From NCBI GenBank assembly GCA_028817255.1, contig JAPPQA010000085.1:1-18735 (forward strand): a stretch of 18,735 nucleotides of DNA, read 5' to 3'. Origin of the DNA: Gammaproteobacteria bacterium (GTDB taxonomy: Bacteria; Pseudomonadota; Gammaproteobacteria; Porifericomitales; Porifericomitaceae). Positions 6,692 to 13,101 of the stretch are shown piece by piece. The notes under the pieces were generated by a model that did not search any database, was not told where the DNA came from, and saw only the letters and a program-made list of their open reading frames with translations. Every line of letters starts with the position of its first letter. The first letter of the stretch is position 1. The position numbers and the translations under genes are program-made.

Positions 6692-6703
6692 GCGCATGCC
6701 TGC

Positions 6704-6722
6704 GTATCCCGGAGCGGGATAC
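6704..6722 (+). terminator. Hairpin after the anchored FHA gene
   Basis: GTATCCCG (6704-6711) and CGGGATAC (6715-6722) form a perfect 8-bp stem with a 3-base loop, 12 bases after the stop codon. No T-run follows, so it is not a classical intrinsic terminator, but position and strength suggest transcript-end formation or 3' protection. Confidence 0.45.
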
Positions 6723-6793
6723 CCGGTGCCGCGGAGTATCGCGCCGTCTTCGCCCGGGGCGTAAAGATGCCGACCGGGCGCCGAGCCGCGACC

Positions 6794-7633
6794 ATGCCGT
6801 ATCCTCGCCTTGGCAATCGTTCGCGGGAGTTGCTCGCCTTGCTGACCGATGGCGCTTGTCATTCCTCCCTGGAATTGCAGGCGGCGCTGGGCTTGAGCCG
6901 CGCTTCCGTACGGCGCCGCCTCCGTTGCCTGAGCGACTGCGGTGTCGAGATCGTGGCGGCACGCGGGAAAGGCTACCGCCTGAGCGCGCCGCTGGAATTG
7001 CTGGAAAAGAGAAGAATACTGGCCGGGATGGAGACCGGCGCCCGACAGTTGGCGCGGCGCCTGGAGCTCCATTTCCTCATCCCTTCCACGAACGGATATA
7101 TTTTGCGGCAGAAACCGCGCAGCGCCCACCGGCTGGCGGTTATTGCCGAGGGGCAGACGCAGGGGCGGGGGAGAGGCAAGAACCGCTGGGTTTCTCCTCT
7201 GGCGTCGGGGCTTTACCTCTCGATTGGCTGGACCCTGAAAGATTACCCCAGGCACTTCTCCGCACTGGCGATGACCGCCTCCGACCATATCGTCCGCGCC
7301 TTGCGTCCCCTGGGGGCGCGGGGAATCGAATCGAAATGGCCGAATGACCTGCTCTATCGCAATCGCAAACTGGGCGGGATCCTGGTGGAGGCACGAAGGG
7401 GCGCGGATAAATCCTGCCGGGTCGTGCTGGGTGTCGGGCTCAACGTCTCGCTCCCCGCCGGACTGCCGGAAGAGGTTGACCGGCCATATACGGATCTGCG
7501 GGCGGCCGCCAGTCGCCCCTTGTCCAGGAACCGCATCGCCGCGACCGTGTTGAATGCGTTGTTGCCCCTGATGCAGGAGGCATCGCATGGCCGATTCCGC
7601 AAGGATGTCCGGGGCGCCGCGGCGGCGGCATGA
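6794..7633 (+). CDS. birA: Biotin-protein ligase / biotin operon repressor, short C-terminus
   Basis: BirA activates biotin to biotinyl-AMP and attaches it to the biotin carrier subunit of acetyl-CoA carboxylase; with an N-terminal DNA-binding domain it also represses biotin synthesis genes. Visible in this 279-residue product are the winged helix (about 8-62, LGLSRASVRRRLRCL and GKGYRL), the substrate motif STNGYIL, GRGRGKNRW (E. coli GRGRRGRKW, with the R118 equivalent kept), SGLYLSIGW, KWPNDLLY and KLGGILVE. The reading frame stops in GCC-repeat sequence (GAAAAA) about where the small C-terminal beta domain should begin, and the next 114 bases encode no such domain in any frame. The product is therefore about 40-50 residues shorter than E. 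coli BirA. The ATG at 6794 matches the family start; an in-frame ATG at 6767 is possible. Confidence 0.88.
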   Translation: MPYPRLGNRSRELLALLTDGACHSSLELQAALGLSRASVRRRLRCLSDCGVEIVAARGKGYRLSAPLELLEKRRILAGMETGARQLARRLELHFLIPSTNGYILRQKPRSAHRLAVIAEGQTQGRGRGKNRWVSPLASGLYLSIGWTLKDYPRHFSALAMTASDHIVRALRPLGARGIESKWPNDLLYRNRKLGGILVEARRGADKSCRVVLGVGLNVSLPAGLPEEVDRPYTDLRAAASRPLSRNRIAATVLNALLPLMQEASHGRFRKDVRGAAAAA

Positions 7634-7747
7634 ACATCCATATTGCCATGTTAAGCCGCCTTGGAGCCGGGGAACCGCCCGGTCTTCGGCAAGCAAACGA
7701 CGAATAGGGAAGCCGCCCCGGGCGGCGGCAGTACAACGGAACCGACA

Positions 7748-8506
7748 TTGAAATTATTGATCGATATCGGGAACAGTCGGATCAAGTGGGTTATGCACGG
7801 CGGCGACGCCCGGCAGGGAAGCGAGATCCGTTCCCTGCGCTACCAAAAGCGACGCCCGCAAGAAGCCTTTTCCTCCGCTTGGGCTCGCGAGCGGCGGCCG
7901 GAAGCCGTGTACGCCGCCAACGTAGGAGGAGCGGGGGTGGGCCGGGCCCTGGAGCGATGGACCCGGCAGCGGTGGAATCTTGCTCCGCAATACCCGAAGG
8001 TCTCCGACCGGCTGGGCGGGATAAGCAACGGTTATCGCAGGAAGGAACTTTTGGGGATCGACCGGTGGCTGGCGATGGCAGGCGCCTGGGCCAGGTATCG
8101 CCAGCCGCTCTGCCTGATTGATTGCGGCACCGCGATCACCGTGGACGTGCTGGACCGGGAGGGAAACCACGCGGGGGGAGTTATCCTTCCCGGGAAGAGG
8201 CTGTTATGCGAAGCGCTTACCCGGGGGACGGCGCAACTGCGCAACGTGCGATTTTCCGGACCCGATTGGGCTCTGAGCCTGGGGCGGGATACGGACGAAG
8301 CGGTGCGCTTCGGGAACTGCTACATGATCGTGGGGGCGCTGCGATACATCGTTGCCGAAGTCAGGGCACGTTACGGGGAAGACATCCGTATCCTGTTCGA
8401 CGGCGGAGACGCCGCGGAACTGGCCGGCCTGGTCGGAGCGGGGAGTACGCATGCTCCGGGATTGGTTCTGGAGGGACTGGCATATTTTGCCGGGCTTGGC
8501 CAGTGA
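7748..8506 (+). CDS. coaX: Type III pantothenate kinase
   Basis: CoaX phosphorylates pantothenate, the first step of coenzyme A synthesis, in bacteria that usually lack the CoaA-type enzyme. It is an ASKHA-fold cytoplasmic enzyme. The 252-residue product shows the phosphate motif DIGNSRIKW (6-14), LLGIDRWLAM (101-110), the acid-base motif LIDCGTAITVDV (123-134) and GGVILPG (143-149). Its length is typical of Pseudomonas-type CoaX. The start is taken as TTG at 7748, with GGAA six bases upstream, because the first motif begins at once; an upstream in-frame TTG at 7661 would add 29 residues that look non-conserved. The birA-coaX neighbourhood is common in gammaproteobacteria. The stop codon overlaps the start of the SPOR gene. 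Confidence 0.94.
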   Translation: MKLLIDIGNSRIKWVMHGGDARQGSEIRSLRYQKRRPQEAFSSAWARERRPEAVYAANVGGAGVGRALERWTRQRWNLAPQYPKVSDRLGGISNGYRRKELLGIDRWLAMAGAWARYRQPLCLIDCGTAITVDVLDREGNHAGGVILPGKRLLCEALTRGTAQLRNVRFSGPDWALSLGRDTDEAVRFGNCYMIVGALRYIVAEVRARYGEDIRILFDGGDAAELAGLVGAGSTHAPGLVLEGLAYFAGLGQ

Positions 8507-9300
8507 AGTGGTTTTTCGTCATCCTGCTTCTGGGGAACGCGGTGTTTTTCGGCTGGTCGTACCGCAACGTCCTCCTCCAGGACGAGCTCAACGCGGTCCA
8601 TGGATTGGCGGTGGAACAGCCTCCGGAGAAACTGCTTCTGCTCTCGGAGTTGCCGCTTCCGCCTCCCTCCCTGGCGGCGAATGGTTTGCCGGAGGGAGCG
8701 GCCGCGCCGGAGCGCGCCGAAGACTCCCCCAGGTCCGGGCCCGACCTGGATGAATCCGTAGCGGTTGCGGACGAGCGCCCTCCGGAGTGGCCCGCCGAAT
8801 GGCGCAATGCCCCGGAGGGAGGAGAGGACGCCTGTCTCAGTTTCGGCCCTTTCTTCGAGGAGTCCAGGGCGAACCGACTGCAAACCTGGCTCAACGAACG
8901 CGACGTACGCAACCGGCGACACGTGGAAAAACCGAAGGAGCGCCCGTACTATTGGATCTATATGGCCCCCCGGAAATCGCTCGCCGCACTTGCCGAGACC
9001 ATAGACGATTTGAAGGAAAAGGGGATCGGCAACTACCGGCTGATTCGGAGGGGCAACCTCAAAAATGCCCTGTCGCTGGGAGTCTTCTCCGACCGTTCCG
9101 AGGTGGAACGGAGGCTCGAAGAGTTAAGAGAACAGGGATATCGGCCGATCATAGTGCCCTACGGGGGCAAACAGCCGGCTACCTGGGTGTACGCCCGGTT
9201 CGGAGAGAAAGCAAGGTCGGACAGCGGCTTCCTGTCTGGCGCCCCCCTCTCGCGAGGAGAAGAGACCGTGATAGAATGCGACGCAACGGAGGTGCCGTAG
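8503..9300 (+). CDS. Membrane-anchored SPOR-domain protein
   Basis: A 265-residue protein with an N-terminal membrane helix (about 3-19) and no cleavage site, then a Pro/Glu-rich linker (about 38-105), and a C-terminal SPOR domain (about 148-222, from YYWIYM to RPIIVPYGG). SPOR domains bind glycan strands stripped of peptides at division septa, so the protein probably faces the periplasm and acts in cell-wall or division processes. The start is GTG at 8503, sharing GTGA with the coaX stop at 8504-8506, which implies translational coupling. SPOR proteins often follow birA-coaX in related bacteria. The exact role is not known; the tail after the SPOR domain (about 230-265) has no recognisable feature. 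Confidence 0.87.
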   Translation: MKWFFVILLLGNAVFFGWSYRNVLLQDELNAVHGLAVEQPPEKLLLLSELPLPPPSLAANGLPEGAAAPERAEDSPRSGPDLDESVAVADERPPEWPAEWRNAPEGGEDACLSFGPFFEESRANRLQTWLNERDVRNRRHVEKPKERPYYWIYMAPRKSLAALAETIDDLKEKGIGNYRLIRRGNLKNALSLGVFSDRSEVERRLEELREQGYRPIIVPYGGKQPATWVYARFGEKARSDSGFLSGAPLSRGEETVIECDATEVP

Positions 9301-9355
9301 GGGCCGTCGCAACGGTTATCGGAAGGGGGACGTCCCCTGTTGCCTTCATGGTCAG

Positions 9356-9427
9356 GCCCCGATAGTTAAACGGCCATAACCGATGATTTGTAATCATCAG
9401 TTGAGGGTTCGAATCCCTCTCGGGGCT
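9356..9427 (+). tRNA. tRNA-Thr (anticodon UGU)
   Basis: A full cloverleaf can be drawn. The acceptor stem is GCCCCGA (9356-9362) with TCGGGGC (9420-9426), and the D stem is GTTA/TAAC (9365-9368, 9377-9380). The anticodon stem is GATGA/TCATC with loop TTTGTAA, giving anticodon TGT at 9389-9391. The T arm is GAGGG-TTCGAAT-CCCTC (9403-9419). The discriminator base is T, and the 3' CCA is not encoded (CCG follows it). The D stem sequence is atypical for bacterial tRNA-Thr and the variable loop has only four bases. It lies between the SPOR gene and the convergent ubiA gene. Confidence 0.93.
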
Positions 9428-9434
9428 CCGCAAA

Positions 9435-9455
9435 GTCCAACCGCATTAATTGGAC
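9435..9455 (-). terminator. Possible ubiA terminator hairpin
   Basis: GTCCAA (9435-9440) and TTGGAC (9450-9455) form a 6-bp stem with a 9-base loop that overlaps the ubiA stop codon. Read on the minus strand, only three T residues follow. It separates ubiA from the convergent tRNA gene. Confidence 0.3.
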
Positions 9456-10348
9456 GGCAGGGGCCAGGAGTTCGCCAAAAAGCCGCAAAAGACCACGGCC
9501 CCCAGCCATCCGTTATTGGCGAAAGCACGGATGCACATAGCGGGGCGGCGCTCGCGAACGAGGTATTGCTGGTAAAGCGCAAGCAAAGCCGCGAGCGCAA
9601 GACAAAAATAAAAGACCGGGCGATACCCCTGCGACAGCCCCAGCGCCGCTAACAAAATCAAGGCCGCGCCCTGCAAGGCAGCGACCATGATCCGGTCCTG
9701 CCTGCCGAAAAGCAATGCCGTAGAATGCAGGCCGATCCGGGAATCGTCTTCCCGGTCCGCCATGGCATACAGGGTATCGTAGCCCACCGTCCAGCAAAGA
9801 TTTGCCAGGAAAAGCAACCCGGCGGCTGGCGGTATGGAATGGGTAATCTCCGCATATGCCATGGGGATAGACCAACTGAAGGCCAACCCCAGGTAAAGTT
9901 GGGGGGCGCGAAAGCAGCGCTTCATTAACGGGTAAGTGCAGGCCAGGAACAGGGCCGCCACGGCCAGCAGGATCGTCGGCGGGCTCAAGGTCAGCGCCAG
10001 CAGGGCCGAGAGCAGGACCAGCGTCCCGAATACGGCGCCCGCCTCCCGAAGGCTGACCAGGCCGCGGGCCAGGGGGCGCCCCTTCGTGCGCGCGACCTGT
10101 CGGTCGAAGCGCAGGTCCAGACAATCGTTAATCACGCACCCGGCCGAGCGCATCAGCACGCAACCGCATACGAAAACTACCACCAACACGGGGGGAGGCA
10201 TGCCGCCGGCGGCCGCCCACAACGCCCACAGGGCAGGCCATAGCAGGAGAAATATGCCGATGGGACGGTGCAGGCGGATCAGGAGGGCATAACGGACGGC
10301 GCGTCTCGGCAAGCCCTTGCGTGGGGCGCCCCCGATTGCCGTGTTCAC
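9446..10348 (-). CDS. ubiA: 4-hydroxybenzoate polyprenyltransferase
   Basis: UbiA attaches the polyprenyl chain to 4-hydroxybenzoate in ubiquinone synthesis, in the inner membrane. The 300-residue protein has eight to nine hydrophobic segments and both Asp-rich motifs for magnesium-diphosphate binding: NDCLDLRFD (74-82) and DTLYAMADREDD (191-202). RPIGIFLLLWPALWAL near the start and RTKGRPLA (87-94) are typical of the family. The start is GTG at 10348, with GGAGG nine bases upstream, inside the end of ubiC; GTG and the ubiC TGA share four bases. The long open frame extending upstream is a shadow of ubiC. Pairing with ubiC supplies the two first committed steps in order. The gene converges with the tRNA. 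Confidence 0.95.
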   Translation of the reverse strand: MNTAIGGAPRKGLPRRAVRYALLIRLHRPIGIFLLLWPALWALWAAAGGMPPPVLVVVFVCGCVLMRSAGCVINDCLDLRFDRQVARTKGRPLARGLVSLREAGAVFGTLVLLSALLALTLSPPTILLAVAALFLACTYPLMKRCFRAPQLYLGLAFSWSIPMAYAEITHSIPPAAGLLFLANLCWTVGYDTLYAMADREDDSRIGLHSTALLFGRQDRIMVAALQGAALILLAALGLSQGYRPVFYFCLALAALLALYQQYLVRERRPAMCIRAFANNGWLGAVVFCGFLANSWPLPSN

Positions 10349-10926
10349 TTTGGCGCACCTCCGCCTTTGTTGCGGCAAAAACCGGGCAGGATCACCTCGG
10401 TAATCAGCAGCGGCCGGCCGCCGATGCGAAAGCGGGAACGGCGCATCCACAGCCGCCGCGCGGCGCCCTGACAGTCCGCGGCGGCCAGCCCGTAGAGCGG
10501 CGCCTTGCGGCCTAGCCGGCGCGCCTGCAATTCTTCCCTGGCCACCCCGGGCATGGAGAAAAGCAACGCCCCCAACGGCCGCGCGCCCAGTCTGCGCAAG
10601 CGGTAGCGGATTCGACGCAGAGTATTCCCCGTCATGACGCTGCGCCCGTAGAACCACGGCCTGTCCCGGCAACGGAACAACACTTCCCGGATCCACCCCC
10701 ACTGTCCCGGGCGCAGGCGCAGCGCCCTGCGTTCATCGCAGAGCAGGGGCGCCCAACCCTGGCGCTTGATCTCGATCCGCAGCCGTTCCGGGCAGCGCCG
10801 CCCCGCCAATTGGGTAAGGGAACCGGTGTGCCCCAGGATATCGCGGACTTCCGCGGGCGGCGAGCCGCGCCTCCTCTTGACAAGCGCGCGGCGCATCTTG
10901 CCGAGACCTGCCGGCTTCCGGTTCAC
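10345..10926 (-). CDS. ubiC: Chorismate lyase (chorismate pyruvate-lyase)
   Basis: UbiC splits chorismate into pyruvate and 4-hydroxybenzoate, the substrate of UbiA. The 193-residue protein carries LRPGQWGWIREVLF (71-84), PWFYGRSV (90-97), RRLGARPLGALLF (111-123), RRLWMRRSRF (157-166) and PLLITEVILP (172-181). Arg80 and Glu177 correspond to the active-site Arg76 and Glu155 of E. coli. The GTG at 10926 is chosen because it shares GTGA with the recG stop, the same arrangement as at the ubiC/ubiA and coaX/SPOR junctions; it has no good ribosome site, so the ATG at 10896 (183 residues) is a real alternative. Its position after recG, with no gap, points to transcription from the spoT-recG operon. 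Confidence 0.9.
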   Translation of the reverse strand: MNRKPAGLGKMRRALVKRRRGSPPAEVRDILGHTGSLTQLAGRRCPERLRIEIKRQGWAPLLCDERRALRLRPGQWGWIREVLFRCRDRPWFYGRSVMTGNTLRRIRYRLRRLGARPLGALLFSMPGVAREELQARRLGRKAPLYGLAAADCQGAARRLWMRRSRFRIGGRPLLITEVILPGFCRNKGGGAPK

Positions 10927-13058
10927 GCGCTGCCATATTCCGGCCGCCCCCCCTGCCACCTGTAGAGCAGCGGAGGAATGCGTTCGGGGTGCTCCTCCAG
11001 CAAGTCTCTGGCGGCCGCCCGAACCTCCGGCAGCAACATCCGGTCGCGGTAGAGGTCGGCAATGCGCATTTGCGGCAACCCCTTCTGACGTGTGCCCAAC
11101 AGCTCTCCCGGACCGCGCAGCCGCAGGTCGCATTCGGCGATCTTAAAGCCGTCCTGCGTGTCGCGCATGGTCATCAGGCGCTCCCGGGCAACCTGGCTCA
11201 GGGGCGGTTCGTAGAGCAGGATACAGTCTCCGCGCGTGCTTCCCCTGCCGATGCGTCCGCGTAACTGGTGCAGTTGCGCCAGGCCGAGACGCTCGGAATT
11301 CTCGACGATCATCAAACTGGCGTTGGGCACGTCAATACCGACCTCTATCACGGTGGTGGCAACCAACACTTGCAGGCCGCCGTTCATGAATTCCTGCATG
11401 ACGGCATCCTTTTCCGCGGGTCTCATGCGACCGTGGATCAATCCGATCCGCAGTCCGGGCAGACTCTGTGCGAGATACTCGTGGGTGCGGATGGCGGACT
11501 GCTTCCCGATTTTCTCCGTTTCCTCGATCAAGCTGCAGATCCAATACGCCTGGCGGCCGCGGTTGCAGGCGGCGGCAATCCTGAGCGCCAGTTCTTCGCG
11601 CCGGCGGCAGGAGACAACCGCGGTGTTCGCCGGCTGTCTTCCCGGGGGCATTTGATCGATGACGGAGAGATCCAGGTCCGCGTAAATCGCCATGGAGAAT
11701 GTCCTCGGTATAGGGGTGGCCGTCATCACCAGCTGATGGGGGTGACGGGTGTCCTCGGCTCCCTTGTTAAGGAGGTTCAACCGCTGATACACGCCGAAGC
11801 GGTGTTGCTCGTCAATGATCGCCAGGCCCAGGTCGGGAATGGCCACCTCCTCCTGAAGCAGGGCGTGGGTGCCGACGATCAATGTCGAGCCCCCGTCCCG
11901 CAACCGCCCCAGCAGGGATTTTCTGCGCGCGCGCGTCAGTCTGCCGGTCAATAACAGCACCGGTATGCCGAGCTCGCCAAACCACTGGGAGAAACGTTCG
12001 TAATGCTGGGCGGCCAACAATTCGGTAGGGACCATCACGCACGCCTGGCGGCCGCTGCTTGCCGCCTCCAGGGCGGCCACGGCGGCCACGGCCGTCTTCC
12101 CCGAGCCCACATCGCCCTGCAGGAGGCGCATCATGGGCACTTCGCGCTGGAGATCCTGCCGTATTTCGCCGATGACCCGCTGCTGCGCCGGGGTAAGCGC
12201 GAACGGCAGGCTGGCGACGAAGCGCCGTATCGCCGCCTCGTCGCCCCGTAGCGACAGCCCCTTGCGGGCCCGCATTTTTGCGCGCACCTGCATCAGCGCC
12301 ATGCGGTGCGCAAGCAACTCCTCGAAGGCCAAGCGCCGGAAGGCGGGGTGCTCCCTCTCCCGCAGGGCGTCGGTATCCGCGCCCGGAGGCGGCAGGTGAA
12401 CAAATTGCAAGGCGTCGCAGAAGCGAGGCAGGGCCCCGTTGCCCAGAACCCGCTCCGGCAGCAGTTCCTCCTGGAGTCGTTGGTCCCTGGAAACCCGCTC
12501 CAGGGCACTGCCGATCGCTCGCCGCAGGGATGCCTGGGAGAGATTCCCCCCGGAGGGGTAAATCGGGGTCAGTTGCGTTTTCAGCGGCATGGGCCGATTC
12601 GCCCGGCTCGTCATGCATTCCGGATGCACCATCTCCAGGGAGAAGGCGCCGTGCCGAACCGAGCCGTAGCAGCGCACTACGGCGCCGTCCCGGAATCTCT
12701 GCTGCTGGGAGCGGGCGAAGTGCAGGAACCGCAGCTGCAACAAGCCGGTGTCGTCTTCGAGGCAGACGACCAGGCTTTTCCTCGGGCGCCAGCGGATCTC
12801 GCTGTGCCGCACCGTCCCCTCGACCAGCGCCTCCTGCCCGGGCAGCAGCTGGCCTATGGGTACGATGCGCGTCTTGTCCACGTACCGCAGGGGGAAATGA
12901 AATAGCAAATCCCGGGCCGTATTCAGTCCCAGCCGCCGGAACTTACGGACAGTGGCAGGGGCACTGCGAACGAAACAATCCAGGGGCGCATCCAGCATGT
13001 CCGCGGGCCCCGCGGCAACGGCGCCCCGCGCATCCGTCGCCGTAGTCGCCGCCGGCAT
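10923..13058 (-). CDS. recG: ATP-dependent DNA helicase RecG
   Basis: RecG regresses stalled replication forks and migrates Holliday junctions. The 711-residue protein shows the wedge/OB-fold region (about 65-165), then the helicase core with Walker A GDVGSGKT (315-322), DEQHRFG (416-422), TATPIPRT (about 455), HGRMRPAEKD, ATTVIEVGIDVPNA and QLRGRIGRG, and the conserved end FKIAECDLRLRGPGELLGTRQKG. The ATG at 13058 has GAGG eight bases upstream. An internal ATG at 12998 (MLDAPLD, 691 residues) fits the family length slightly better. The gene follows spoT after 43 bases. In E. coli trmH lies between these two genes; here it does not. The stop overlaps the probable ubiC start. Confidence 0.96.
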   Translation of the reverse strand: MPAATTATDARGAVAAGPADMLDAPLDCFVRSAPATVRKFRRLGLNTARDLLFHFPLRYVDKTRIVPIGQLLPGQEALVEGTVRHSEIRWRPRKSLVVCLEDDTGLLQLRFLHFARSQQQRFRDGAVVRCYGSVRHGAFSLEMVHPECMTSRANRPMPLKTQLTPIYPSGGNLSQASLRRAIGSALERVSRDQRLQEELLPERVLGNGALPRFCDALQFVHLPPPGADTDALREREHPAFRRLAFEELLAHRMALMQVRAKMRARKGLSLRGDEAAIRRFVASLPFALTPAQQRVIGEIRQDLQREVPMMRLLQGDVGSGKTAVAAVAALEAASSGRQACVMVPTELLAAQHYERFSQWFGELGIPVLLLTGRLTRARRKSLLGRLRDGGSTLIVGTHALLQEEVAIPDLGLAIIDEQHRFGVYQRLNLLNKGAEDTRHPHQLVMTATPIPRTFSMAIYADLDLSVIDQMPPGRQPANTAVVSCRRREELALRIAAACNRGRQAYWICSLIEETEKIGKQSAIRTHEYLAQSLPGLRIGLIHGRMRPAEKDAVMQEFMNGGLQVLVATTVIEVGIDVPNASLMIVENSERLGLAQLHQLRGRIGRGSTRGDCILLYEPPLSQVARERLMTMRDTQDGFKIAECDLRLRGPGELLGTRQKGLPQMRIADLYRDRMLLPEVRAAARDLLEEHPERIPPLLYRWQGGRPEYGSA

Positions 13059-13101
13059 CCCCGGCGCCTCGGAGACGCCCGCCTGCCGCGGTTTCCCCCC
13101 T

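Noticed and set aside
7634..7747. Frameshifted remainder of birA
   Set aside because: All three forward frames were read; none resembles the BirA C-terminal domain, so a simple frameshift does not explain the short gene.
9326..9337. Palindrome GGGGACGTCCCC as terminator of the SPOR gene
   Set aside because: It is a perfect 12-base palindrome with no loop and no T-run, so a stable RNA hairpin is doubtful; it may be chance in GC-rich DNA.
9356..9430. tRNA gene as an integration site of a mobile element
   Set aside because: No integrase gene and no repeat of the tRNA 3' end is seen in the window; the flanks are housekeeping genes.
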